From Enoplosus armatus (Eukaryota > Chordata > Actinopteri > Centrarchiformes > Enoplosidae): 64,000 nt of DNA. Location: assembly GCF_043641665.1 (NCBI RefSeq), contig NC_092182.1, forward strand, positions 12,400,956-12,464,955. Direction: 5' to 3'. Of this stretch, positions 13,190 through 49,315 are shown piece after piece. The notes under the pieces are model-generated. The model was not told the DNA's origin, did no database searches, and saw nothing but the letters and a program-made list of their open reading frames with translations. A program made the position numbers and the translations under genes. Numbering within the stretch: position 1 is the stretch's first letter; every line of letters begins with the position of its first letter.

Positions 13190-13618
13190 AGTGAGTGAAC
13201 TGTTGCTCCCCAAATAAAGTCGCTCTGCAGAGAGGGATTTCTGCACGGCGAAAGTCTGTAAAAGTAACTCGTAACTCGTCAGAATATGTGATTTTATTTG
13301 AAGGGGCGCGACGCGACTTTGAATTATATTACTGTTCCTTTTCTTTTTTTTCTTTATACCCTCCGTGTCTGCTCGGACTGCCTGTGTTTTTCGGACGGTG
13401 CGGTCCGGCCACCATGCAGGAGTCCTGGATGAGATGCAGCAAGTTTAAATATTAGTGTGAGTTTTGAGTTTGCACCGCAGCGCAACAGTGAAAGCGCTCA
13501 GTCTCAGTGTTGGAAGGATTTCACTCCGGTCCTGAACCAGTTTTCCTGCGGCGTTTCCATCTGAACCTGCAGCATGAAAAAACACTGAGAACCGGGCAGA
13601 AAAGAAAGAAGAAACTGG
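13190..13618 (+). promoter_or_regulatory. c1ql4: Candidate c1ql4 promoter / non-coding first exon
   Basis: This block is richer in G+C and CpG than its surroundings, has no long open frame continuing into c1ql4, and ends at a strong splice donor (CTGG|GTAAGTGAG, exon end 13618). The first short frame in it (ATG at 13414) stops after 13 codons. The next coding exon on this strand is c1ql4, so the simplest reading is its 5' UTR exon. An acceptor could lie after a pyrimidine-rich run near 15290 (CGATCCAG|) or 15310 (CTACCCAG|). This is inference; RNA evidence would decide it. Confidence 0.35.
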
Positions 13619-29179
<15,561 letters not shown>

Positions 29180-29639
29180 CAGTATACTCACATTTATATA
29201 TACTCTCTCTCTGTAATCAAGCTTCAATCAAGTTTCCTCTCCTCTCTGCGCCTAACACACCATGCTTCCATAATGTAATTTGTCATTTCAACGCTGTTCA
29301 GTACACAACACATAACATGTAATGACATGATCAGTTTAACAAATAGAGTTTGAAGAGAATTTGTGTAAAAATGAATATAGTATTGTATATATTACCGTTT
29401 AACAATGACTTCTGAAACACACACTTGTGCAATCATTATTCTGTGCCATGTACAGTATGTGTAAGCATGGCTAAAACACACAATATGCTTCAGACGCACT
29501 CATTCACTTGTTCACGACACACAGGCGCGCACACATGAATTGAACTTCTCCTATCAGTTGTTACACCGAGACAAGATGACCATTTCAGCCACCGGTCTGA
29601 AATCGACTGAAATGATCTCTGAATGTAGACTGTAAATCG

Positions 29640-29641
<2 letters not shown>

Positions 29642-29686
<45 letters not shown>

Positions 29687-29692
29687 CGCGCA
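29642..29692. repeat. (GT)n tract running into GCGTGCGCGC
   Basis: About 40 bp of GT is followed directly by TGCGTGCGCGC. The whole is alternating purine-pyrimidine DNA with a strong predicted tendency to Z-form. Confidence 0.95.
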
Positions 29693-30149
29693 GCTACTTG
29701 GCTGCAGCCTCTCGCCTTCACTGTGAGATGGATTTCCAAACGAGAAAAGTCATGAATATATTGATCGCAGCTGATAATACAGCCAACATCGTGAACATAA
29801 TCCAGTGTGTTGTATGTCTGTGTACATGCCCGTGTGCAAGCATATATGTGTGTGTGTGTGTGTGTTTGTGTTTACCCTTCAGGTTGTGTTGAGGCGTAAA
29901 AGCGACACGTTGCTGTTCGTTTGACTTGCACCGTCTCCGACTCTTGTTAAGGGAAGGGGGAGTATCAAGTTGTCGGTAACAGTCCCTTAACACACACAGT
30001 ATATCGATACTGAGGTTTAGCTTTGAGATTTTCCCTGAGCCAGAGCTTATGACAGAGCCTCATCATGTCCTGCTAATGAGCTGAGGCGTCCTCATCCTCA
30101 TCTGTGCAGTCACACTCACACCTGGCGTCAATAGTTTGCTGTATGACTT

Positions 30150-30850
30150 TACTGAAATAGTTTTGGGGAAATATGCTTATTTGCTTTCTTGCAGAGAGTT
30201 AGATGAAAGGATTGTTACCACTCTCATGTCCTGTCCGTTCATTATAAGCAGCAGGTGGTTAGCTTAGCATTGCGTAAGGGCTGGGTTATACTGGAAAAGA
30301 AATGTTCATAAGAAGTGTTGTCCGACCAGGCTGGAAATCAAAGGGATGTCCTTTAGATATGGGGATAACGGCACACATTTTCTGAAAGACAGTCAAAGTG
30401 TTGCATTCGCTTGTTCACATGAAAACTGACTAAAACAGAATAATTGTATAAGAAATGAAAAAAGAGAGGTAGAAAGAGAAGTCAGTCAATCAGGGCATGA
30501 AGTGGATGTGAAAGTTGAATTGGAAAGTTACACAAAGCTTAATGCTAATGCAGCATTGGAGCTAGCCTGGCTCTGTCGAAAGATAATTAAAATGCACCTA
30601 CCAGAACCTTTAAAGCTCACTAAATAACGATGTTATACCTCGTTTGTTTAGTGTGTGTAAAAACAAGAATTTGTGGTTTTGCTGGTAAGCATATTATGGA
30701 CAGTGCCAGGCTAGCTTTATCCCCGTTTCCTGTTTTTGTGCTAAGCTAAGCTAACTGGCTGCTGGCTGTAGCTTCATATTTGTGTGATATGACATGAGAT
30801 ATGTTCTCATCTAACTCTCTGCAAGAGACAAAGTGTCGAACTATTCCTTT
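30150..30850 (+). repeat. Foldback fish repeat (TTAGCTTAGC family), nearly complete copy
   Basis: Outer arms include a perfect 17-bp inverted repeat (TGCAGAGAGTTAGATGA at 30190-30206 and its complement at 30807-30823). Inner arms are GGTTAGCTTAGC near 30258 and GCTAAGCTAAGCTAAC near 30740. The words AGCTAGCCTGGCTCTGTC and CTCGTTTGTTTAG are shared with the 19.5-kb copy. Terminal inverted repeats without coding capacity suggest a non-autonomous DNA transposon. The central part, about 30290-30530, differs from the other copy. Confidence 0.75.
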
Positions 30851-33800
30851 TAAAATGCAAGTGACTGTTGTTGATGTTTTACTGCCATATGCCATACCTA
30901 TAGGTTTTCTGTGCCTTATCTTTTTCATTTTAGTTTTTCATGCATGAGACAGTGTCCCTTGTTGAGTCCAGGCTATACGAACAAGCTGATCCGCGCGCTA
31001 CAAACAGCAATCTGACGAGGATTTCTGATGAAAACCTCTCCAGCGCGGGCAGTCCGTGTTGTTCCTCACTTTATGAGATGCAGATGCCAACTGAGGAAGT
31101 CGACTGTAAAAGTTTGTATGTAACTGGATGTAACTCACTGCTGTAAATAAAAGCTCCCCAAAAATGGAGACCGAGGTTCATTCTGGACGGTGAGAAACAC
31201 CTGTGGGAACGAACAACAGAAGCATGTCACTGTGTAATTTAAAAAATTATAAATATGTTCATGTAACAAAATTATTATATTAACAGTTCTATTTTTTTCA
31301 TGATCTAATGCTGAGACGGGTACGATATAATACTCCTTTGAGCACATCTATTGTAGTTTTAGTGCCATAGCAGAAGAGAGCTCCATATCAGCCCAATAAT
31401 ACACTTGTTAAAATATGTGGCGGAGACTTTATTTGTCCCAACAAGTGGCACAGATACAGCTTTGAAGCCTGATAGCATGACTATACCCTGATGAGATTTG
31501 GATGTGAACTTTTCGTCATTCTTGTGCTGTGATTGAAAAAAACCCACCCTGACGTTGTATATCGTACACAGACGTTCCTCCGGAGTGACTTCACATAACC
31601 TCTGTGCCATGCTGCATCCTGCTGTATGTGTTTTCTGGTGCTGTTATCTTTTTTTTTGTTCACGAGCAGTGTGGATTCATTGTTGTCATTGTACTTTGCA
31701 AGCCGAGTTGTATGTATTTGTTATGTATGAAATCAGCATAGATTTTTCTCTGCCCTGAAAGACCATGAAACACAATAAAAAAGAAGAAAATTCAGGATTA
31801 TATTTTGCTGTCACTGAGTCAGAGTAAAACCAGTGCTTTCTTTCTTTTATTCCCGTTGTTCTTTATTCTCTCCTTGTACATTACAGGAACTCAGCAGGCG
31901 TTGACATCTGTGGTGATAAGTTGTCACTGCTCTGGGTGGTTTTTGATTATCTTGATCTCAAGATTTTAGCAGCATTTGTCAAACGTATCATAGAGCGACG
32001 TTGAGATGTTTATTCCAGAAACCAAACACAGCTGAAAGACATCGTCCAGTACTTCAAACAAGAGCCAACAATACCTGCCATACCTTTGTTTCCATTGATA
32101 AAGAATAATGTGGTGAATGACTGACTTTGTGTTTCTTTATTACTTTTTATTATTAAAGTGCTCGAGTTTACAAATCTTTGTGGAATTTAAATGCCCTCTG
32201 CCATCTGAGCAGAACAAACACAATGAAGCAAAAAAGGGGGGGGGGGGATCAACATGAGTAGTGAATCAGTTCCCTTTCAATACTGTAAGAGATATGCGTG
32301 CCATGTTGATAGATTAGTTTGACCGGTAGGAAACATAACCACATCAGTCAAGATAGATTGAACATTTAGTCCAGCATTTCATGGCCATCCTGGAAAAACA
32401 ATGATAGATGTTTTGTCGCTTCTTGTGTTTTTATGTCAAATTAAAACCATGGAAACCATGAAAGAAGGTCAAATGGATTCATGTTTGGCGCCCTGGTCTT
32501 TCCCCAAACATTTGATTTGTTCAACCAGTAACATATTGATCATGTCTGACAGTGTCCAAATGATCACAGTGATATTCACCGTTTTGCCTCATGTTGTTGT
32601 ATTAAAGTTTGTGCAACTTGATTGACAAACTGAAGTTAGGGACCATCTCAAAAGTGCATGAAAAATAGCCACAGTAACTTTTTAGATTTTTGTCAAAAGC
32701 TTTCTTTTTCAAAACACACTTCAAACCGACTTAATTTTCATCTGGACCTCCTCCCACTGCAGGCACAGTGCATTATGGGGCTATGAGCCATTATGACCCA
32801 TTTTTTAATCAATACCATCATTGATTTTTTAATATAGACACTTATGGCATTATCTACACAACCACCAGTTTTTAAAGAAATGCCATTTTGACTTGTATTT
32901 TCACAGTGTTAAAACTTGTTCTTGTATTTCCTTTCCAGCTAAAACATCACAGCTTTTATTTAGACTTGTTTTGTTAGTTTGTTTGTTTGTTTGTTGTGGT
33001 GAGGTTCACATTCCTACATATCATGCTTTATTATTTGATTCATTTAGGTACATAGTTAAAATATTATGTATAAATGTTATGTATATTTTTCTTTTCAGCT
33101 AAACATATACATATATATGGAGTATAAATGGCAGTAAAAACGTCTAACATCAAATGGTAAATACAAATACAATGATTCTTGTGAGATATGCAGAGAGTAG
33201 CTTTGCGTTGCCTCTTTTTCACATCTGGTGGTTGAGAGAGTCTGTAAAGTGAGTAAGGTCTCAGACATTATATATGCCAGACGCTCAGCACACATAATAA
33301 CAGGCCATAACACACAGGTATGAGAGAGGGTGGCTTCATCATTTTGGCATAAAACAATGCCTTGTGACTTTGTGGGCATCAACACCATCTCTCTGTTTCA
33401 GGTTTATTATGAGTTTCATGAAATAAAACAAGTTCTTGGTTCAGCAGAGAGATGGATATAAACACTAATTGGACAAATACTTATAGAAATGTATGAAATC
33501 AGGCAGATTTACACTTACAGCAACTTGTTTGAAGGTGGCTTTCCCATTATAAGACCTGTTTCTGCACCTGCTGCGTCTACGCTATGCAAAGCCAGCGTGT
33601 GAAAATGAAACACTGGCTGAAGGGACTTCTCACCTCACCAGAGTACCAGAATAAAACAAGGAGATGGCTCTTTAATTAAAGGTGAGAGGTAATACTATTC
33701 TGGATGAGCAGGTTCGTTCTTGCCGAATGTGGTGCGTACGAAAGGTTTGGGAGATGTTGGACAGGGAGTTGTTGGTGGGGTTGTATCTCAGCAGTACCCG

Positions 33801-33997
33801 CCCCAAGTCCCAGTGCTCCCTCCTCGCAGATTCCAGTGTTAAGTTAATTGGACAGAGAGAGAGCGGCTGAGGAGGGAAGCGTTCAGCCCCATTAGCAATC
33901 CCCCAGCGGAAGGCTGAGCCGAGAGGATCACAGACTCACAAATAGGAGGATTAAAATAATCAATAGGCTTCACTCTCTCCTTCAGCACAGACGAGTG

Positions 33998-33999
33998 CA

Positions 34000-34045
<46 letters not shown>
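33998..34045. repeat. (CA)n microsatellite
   Basis: A pure CA run of about 48 bp. Confidence 0.96.
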
Positions 34046-34046
<1 letters not shown>

Positions 34047-34181
34047 GTTACACTGATATGCACACACACACACTCATGAACAAATACAAACACACAGTCT
34101 GAGGAATACTAGTTCAAGGAGCACGACTCTCTTCAATGTTGTCTCTGGACTTTCACAAATTAGCCTGATTCATGTAAGATT

Positions 34182-34186
34182 CACAC

Positions 34187-34233
<47 letters not shown>

Positions 34234-34267
34234 CACACACACCACACCACACCACACCACACACACC
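34182..34267. repeat. (CA)n microsatellite with (CACAC) pentamer end
   Basis: A CA run with two GCAC interruptions that passes into four CCACA pentamers at its right end, a sign of replication slippage changing the repeat unit. Confidence 0.95.
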
Positions 34268-36309
34268 TATTCTCTGTTAATGAAGGTTAATTTGAGCCTC
34301 CAGTAAAAAGGTCAGAGACATGAAAACAGTCTGATGGTTTATGTTCTTCTCAGTTATTCTCAGTTTCTGTACTCTCATGTCTGCTGAATTTCACGTTTTT
34401 TAAAAAAATACTTTTATATCTGTGTTTATTTAAAGTGTTTTTCTGGATCAACTCATTCTGAGAATATGGAAGATAAAAGCTTGCTGTAGTCCTATGATAT
34501 CATATTGAATATTGAATATATTTCATGGAATATAATTCCTGCAGGAGGACTGTTTGTATTTAGGATTTTTTGTCTTCCTAAACATTTTTTGTCATATATT
34601 ATCATATATTTAACATATATTTACTTTATATTTTTACCATTTGAGCTTTGATTTTTGCTGTGATATTTATATAATATTATAGGACAAATCATATGATTAT
34701 AATTCTTTGTTTGGGCATACTCATATAATATTAAGTCTGTGACAGAGCATTGCATTAATGTCTTAGGTCTGTCATTTCCTTAATATGTTGCAGTAATTGG
34801 AAATTAATTATCATCATCCCTACCCTTTCTTAAAAAACTACAAAAAAAACAAAAACCCTTTAAAAATTGCCAATAAAAACTTGTTTTCCTCACACGTTGC
34901 TTTTATTTATCACCAGGCTGAAGAAGGAAAATGAATTTAATTTAGCCAGAAAACATAACAAATGACACTTAAGACCAGAGGTTAAATTGATTAGTGAAGG
35001 CATCGTTCCTCTTACTGTCCTCCTGCTGTCACACCACGACTGAATTAATCAAAATAGATATAATTAGCAGGATATCCTGAATAATATTGTGAAAATTGTG
35101 GAATCAACTTTATCTGTTTTAAAGAGAGTGCCTTCATAGTTAAGGCCATATGCAATCAAAATAATCAACTGATAGTCAAGTGATAATAGACATTATATAC
35201 CTGATTCACATGATGATTATAGATTATTAAAACCACATTTTTAGCAAATACAATATGTGCACTCACTGAATCAGAACCGGGTCCTTCAAACTTTGTTTTG
35301 ATTATGTCGAATTATGTCATTCACTTGTGCATCCTTGTATCTCAAGTATCTCATCACTACAGTTACGCAGGTCCGTCTGCAAGAAGGCCATTTAATCACA
35401 ATATTAAAATAAAATAAAAATAATAAAATTGCATCCGTCCCCCCCCAAGATTTACTTTATTCTTTTTGCTTTATTTTGGTGATTTAAATGTTGCCTCCTC
35501 ATGTAGTCTTTTCATGGCAGTGGCAATTAATCAACTTCTAAATCACTCTCAGTGAGGAAGCAGAAAATGACTGAGATGACTGAGTCATATTGAATTTCAA
35601 TTGCCACTTACAGTATGCACTGTCAGAAAGTTGATTCAGAAAATTGTGTCCTTTTTCAAGTTAAACCCAATGACATTGGCCTGATAACAGACCAAAGACA
35701 GGGATGGCATGTACAGTAGGCTTTTACAGTTATTTCTTATCAGTTAAAGTTGGAAAAAGTCACTGTAAACTCTCCAGGCCAACTCGCCATATCCAGATTA
35801 TCGTGGTAGAGGACAAAAAAAAATACTGCGGTACATTGTACATTATGACGATTCTTCCACTAGTGTGCTGCAATATAATGGTTGCTTGACTCCTAAATAT
35901 TGTACTCACGCTAAACTGCATTGTGTTTTCAGAATATATACTGTAGATTAGTAAATAAGTAAAGCATCCAGTCTGTCTCACAGGACTGAATTTGACTCGT
36001 GTGAGTGTCTGCAGTCATGAACACTGAACTGAATGAGTTTTTATTTGGAAAACATGTCATTGACTGTAATGTGCTGTCCCCTGTTCTCTGCATGTGCACA
36101 TGGGGCAGTGATAATGACTGTGTTTTTTGGAAGAACAAGTCAAGAACTGGTTACCAAGGTGAAATAAAATATTGAAGAATACTATTACCTGGAAACAAAG
36201 TTAATATTCACAAGCAGGAGCTGTAGCTGCTTGGAATAGATTTAGTTTGAGTCCTTCTCTTTCACACTGCCACCACCATGTACCCGGAGGGTTTTGTTTC
36301 TACCACAGA

Positions 36310-36397
36310 ATTTTTACTTGTAATTAAGTATTTTTACAATGAGGTATTGTTGAATTTGCTGTCAAATCAATAATCTGAATCCTTCCTCCACCATTGG
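36310..36397 (-). repeat. 'AAGTA...CCACTG' fish repeat fragment
   Basis: The words TTTTTACTTGTAATTAAGTA, TTTTTACAATGAGGTATTG and TCTGAATCCTTCCTCCACCA parallel 61700-61795 (TTTACTTGTAATGGAGTA, TTTTTACATTGTGGTA, TCTGAATACTTCTTCCACCA). It is an end fragment of the same family, about 180 bp upstream of the smarcc2 start codon. Confidence 0.65.
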
Positions 36398-36399
36398 TG

Positions 36400-36571
36400 T
36401 ATTCGGCTGCCCTCACGTCATGAAGAAGCATTTTTAAAATTATTCTCTACACAACTGCGCCACCTGCAGTACATTGATTGTTATTACAGCCCCTGAGTCG
36501 TCCAACAGCTGCAGTACCAGACTTTGGCCGCTGGGCGGCAGCCGACGTCGACTAGTTGTCTGCAGGCAAAG
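36400..36571 (+). promoter_or_regulatory. smarcc2: smarcc2 promoter / 5' UTR region
   Basis: This segment lies immediately before the smarcc2 start codon. It has a CRE-like word (CCTCACGTCATGA, about 36411-36423), and CpG density rises from about 36530 and stays high through the first intron to about 37090. No TATA box is apparent. A CpG-island promoter fits a housekeeping chromatin gene. The transcription start cannot be fixed. Confidence 0.5.
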
Positions 36572-45979
<9,408 letters not shown>

Positions 45980-48091
45980 GAATCCGAATGACTCTGACCA
46001 CTTTGAATCCTGCCTGATCCTCACCTGAAATGAAGAAGTCATAAACCGAAGGAAGAGAACTCATTTTACATTTCCAGCTTTTTTTTGTTTTGTTTTGTTT
46101 TTTCAACAGGACAATTGAAAAAAAATTATGACGTCCAAATCAATCCATCTGTTGAAAAAGAAGTCCCTTTCCAATTGAATCTGCCTCTGAAGAAAAATGT
46201 ACTTTCAAATAGAAGCTGTTTCGACGGGACAGCAACATCTCACTTTGTAGTTTTAAGCTTAACACGGGAGGTCTGGTAAAACTACGAGGGTCTTACCAAC
46301 ATGCTGGCACTCAAGGAGAAGAAGAGAAAAGACTCATCTTGTGTTTTCAGTGTTTTGGAAATTGTTGCATTTATTTTCTGCAACAGTTTGTCACATCTTG
46401 TGAAGTCTCATAATCTCTCCAGAGTCCCCCCTCCCTCCCTCCTCCTCCTCCTCCTCCTCGTACTGTAGGTACTTAAAATATATGTAAGAAAAAAAATGCA
46501 CTTTTAACATGTTTCCCTAGGTCTCATTGAAAGACTTGAAGCATCCATGAAATTGAACTTTAGCACTTATATCATCCTTTCGTTGTCTTAAATACTTTTT
46601 CATACTGAAGGTTTTGGAAACTTGATTGGGAATGTTACTTTTTCCTCTCTATTTGTACCTGTGTCACATGGACAAGCGGTCGCTCTACAGGGTCTGGCCT
46701 GAAGGTCACATGTCTAAAAACCCAACGGTCTCTCTCCAGAGAAAATGTCTGTAACGGATGAAAACGTTCAAATCAGAAGCCAGAAGGAAATTATAATAAG
46801 CTGGTTCGGGATGCAGTTTGAGAAAATGTACTGTAAACTGGATTTATCTGTTACAAACACACCTTTCGTTGCCCTGTAATGATCATGTTTAAAAGTACTG
46901 ACAGCATGAGCTCATCATCCTGACATGACTTTTCTCTTTGAAATATAGATTAATAATGTCCCTACTTTCAACAGCACTTAGGAGACAAACATGGCAGTGA
47001 GGAGCTTCATGTTTTGCAAACCTGGATGAACTCCGGGTTGTAGTTTTGTGAGGAATGTAGTTTTGTTCAGACTGAAAAAATAAGGTCTACCAGCGACCAC
47101 ATATGTGTTATCTTCATAATTTGACTTTTGTGTTAATCGCTAAACCAAAATGTTTTTTATAATCATGTTTATCTCACATTTATTCAGTGAGTTGTATTGC
47201 GGTTTGCTTGGGAAATTGAGAGGATTTTCTTTTTTAGCAGCTTGTTTTTTCGCTGGTGCATTTCGAGTTACACATGGAAGAAATGTTAAAGCTGTCAAAA
47301 ACAAGGGAGCTCGCACCTTAAACAGCTGACAATGGAGAATTGTGTCCTTAATATCTGCAACAATATCCTCACTTTTTATCCTATCAATTTTTATATTTTT
47401 TACTGTCTGTTTTTTCCATCTATTTTCTTTGATATGTCGACATTGTACCTGTATATTATTACCTTTGTAGCCTATATTTACCCTCTCCACTGTTGTGTAT
47501 GATTCGGGCAGGTCTGTCTGAGATGTGACTGTGAGCATGTGTGTATGTGAACGCATGCCATTAAGATCCGTGAAAACCACATCAGTTTTATTTTTCAGTG
47601 CCATTTGCTGTGTGTCACAAAGTTTGAAGAATTAAAAAAAAAGAAAAACATGCTTCACATGGCACGTCACGTCACGTCAGTGTCATGAAATATAATCCAG
47701 TCAGATGGTGAAACTTTACAGTTAGTGTCCGTCAAGCCAGTATTGCAGACCTCACCACAGTCGTGAGCATAAATGGACTTCTTTTATCTGTGTTATTACT
47801 ACATTGTGTGGATTTTGTGATATGAAATAAGTGTCCGTTCAGTTTCTGTATGTTTTACACTATGCTGAAGGTAGCAGCAGTTGCATTGATTATTATTATA
47901 CAGTAGAAATCGATTTTTTCCTCAGTAAATCATCACATTAGTGCTGACAGTTACTCTGGCAGTTTGTATTAAAAAAAAGAAGGCAAAACAAAAGAGGTTC
48001 AGGTTTTAATTATAAAAATGTTGGGGAAAAAATAAAAGATGTGAAGAGGACTCATGTTCAGTGGTTTTGATTTTCTGGGAACATAAATAAA
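45980..48091 (+). other. smarcc2: smarcc2 3' UTR with polyadenylation signals
   Basis: About 2 kb follow the TGA stop (45977-45979) without another gene. A (TCC)n patch lies near 46430-46460. Candidate signals are AATAAA at 48031-48036, followed by GT-rich DNA, and AATAAA at 48086-48091. A 154-codon minus-strand open frame at 47604-47140 has no recognisable similarity and is probably chance. Confidence 0.65.
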
Positions 48092-48104
48092 GACCAAACA
48101 CAAA

Positions 48105-48138
48105 GTTTATTAAATTGTAAATCTACAATTTAATAAAC
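48105..48138. repeat. Perfect 15-bp inverted repeat with a 4-base loop
   Basis: GTTTATTAAATTGTA (48105-48119) and its exact complement (48124-48138) flank AATC. The hairpin lies 14 bases past the distal smarcc2 AATAAA, where cleavage or transcription termination would be expected. Confidence 0.9.
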
Positions 48139-48302
48139 TAGTTAACTGGTCTGGATGCCGAAGAACATATATATATATATATATTAACTATACATATATA
48201 TTCAAGATATATCACACTAATAATGTACTCTACCTGCAAGTTTACATTTAAACATTTTTTAAATTGACTTAAACTGATTTATTTGACTTTGGAAAAAGCA
48301 CT

Positions 48303-48444
48303 CGACAAAAAACAATCTGAACTCAAGGTCCCACAGGTGCTCAGAATAAAACTCCATGGCAACTGAGCAATGAGAACCACGTGATATGGTCAAAAGCTCC
48401 AGGACAAGCGAGTAAGTGGACCTTGAGTTCAGATTGCTTTGTCA
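48303..48444. repeat. Short foldback (MITE-like) element, copy B
   Basis: A perfect 19-bp inverted repeat (CAATCTGAACTCAAGGTCC at 48313-48331, complement at 48418-48436) is extended outward by imperfect GACAAA/TTTGTC ends. Read in reverse it shares GACAAA-CAATCT, CAAGGTCCA and TGGAGCTTTTGA in order with the element at 9202-9283. This is a non-coding element located between the convergent ends of smarcc2 and myl6. Confidence 0.75.
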
Positions 48445-48966
48445 ATCTATTTGAATAGTTCTACCTCAGTCACCTCAATGATTTTATAGCTTTTAATCTG
48501 CTATTTATCACCATTTTAATTGTCATTGTATTTAAAGAAAAACTTTTAATTTGCTGGTATAGACATCACTTTTACCAATTTTATTCTTTATATAATATAT
48601 ATTTTCTGTTTTATTTTCTCATATTGATTTTCCTTTAATATAAAGCACATAGCAGTTCACATCTTCACATAGTTCATGATTATTACAGTCATATTTTTCA
48701 GACATTTTACTGACCCTGACATTTTTCTATTTCTTAGATGTGTTACTATTTTCCAGATATTTAAAGGCATTTTCTAAAATTTCACAGATATTTTTCACGT
48801 TACTAGTATTTTTTACATGTATATTTATATCATTGTAATATGTTCCTGATATTAATATCTTTCTAATATAATGTTTTATAATGTGAGTGACAATGTGTAA
48901 TATCTTTATTTGATTTGATTTAAGCAGAAGACTCACAGGCTGAAAGACAGTTTGGGAACCAGGATC

Positions 48967-48972
48967 TTTATT
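48967..48972 (-). promoter_or_regulatory. myl6: myl6 polyadenylation signal
   Basis: AATAAA on the minus strand (TTTATT on +) lies about 345 bases past the myl6 stop codon, giving a 3' UTR of roughly 0.35 kb. It is the best candidate between the stop and the opposing smarcc2 signals. Confidence 0.6.
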
Positions 48973-49315
48973 CAGTACTGTTAAATGTAACATGTCACAT
49001 GATCATATCCATCCAAACGGGGGAAAAAAAAGCTGTTTACAACAAGACTGACGGAAGTCCATTGACAAAGATGCAACAGGTGAAATCATGTTACTGGCAA
49101 TTGTACCAGTGAGGCTGAATAATGTTTGGAAAATGAGATGAAAGGGTTTCTTCACATTAGACAGAAAAGGCACTTTTTAAATCAAATAAAGATGTCAAGA
49201 AATAATAAAAAACACAGACTTGTTGGAGGTAGGATGGCATGGATGGAAGGGCAAGATGAGACAAACAATACAAAAGCATTTAGGAATAAAAGCTGGAAGT
49301 GTGTTTCTGAAATCC

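Larger units (their letters stand above)
7775..13190. other. Intergenic DNA with several dispersed repeats
   Basis: No coding exon is supported. Contents include a foldback element at 9202-9283, degenerate AACCCTAA-like DNA at about 9066-9150, a fish interspersed repeat at 9587-9960, a possible tRNA-derived SINE remnant near 10.6 kb, a G-run at about 12506-12523 and a GT tract at 13087-13118. The remainder is AT-rich and featureless by eye. Confidence 0.6.
29180..31779 (+). other. c1ql4: Probable c1ql4 3' UTR and flank
   Basis: Sequence after the TGA stop (29177-29179) contains no further gene. Candidate polyadenylation signals (AATAAA) occur near 31144 and at 31774-31779. The second is preceded by T-rich non-repetitive DNA that looks like a genuine 3' end. 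The stretch also carries a GT/GC tract at 29642-29692 and a 700-bp foldback repeat at 30150-30850. Which signal is used cannot be told from sequence. Confidence 0.4.
31800..36400. other. AT-rich intergenic DNA between c1ql4 and smarcc2
   Basis: No exon is supported. The stretch holds CA tracts at 33998-34045 and 34182-34267, a short G-run near 32238, and very AT-rich DNA at about 34400-35450. A G+C-richer, non-repetitive block at about 33690-33960 could be a regulatory element but shows no decisive motif. Confidence 0.6.

Noticed and set aside
47140..47604. 154-codon open frame on the minus strand within the smarcc2 3' UTR
   Set aside because: It has no recognisable domain, no plausible promoter and low-complexity Lys/Asn-rich composition that follows from T-rich UTR sequence read backwards. 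Chance is the simplest explanation.
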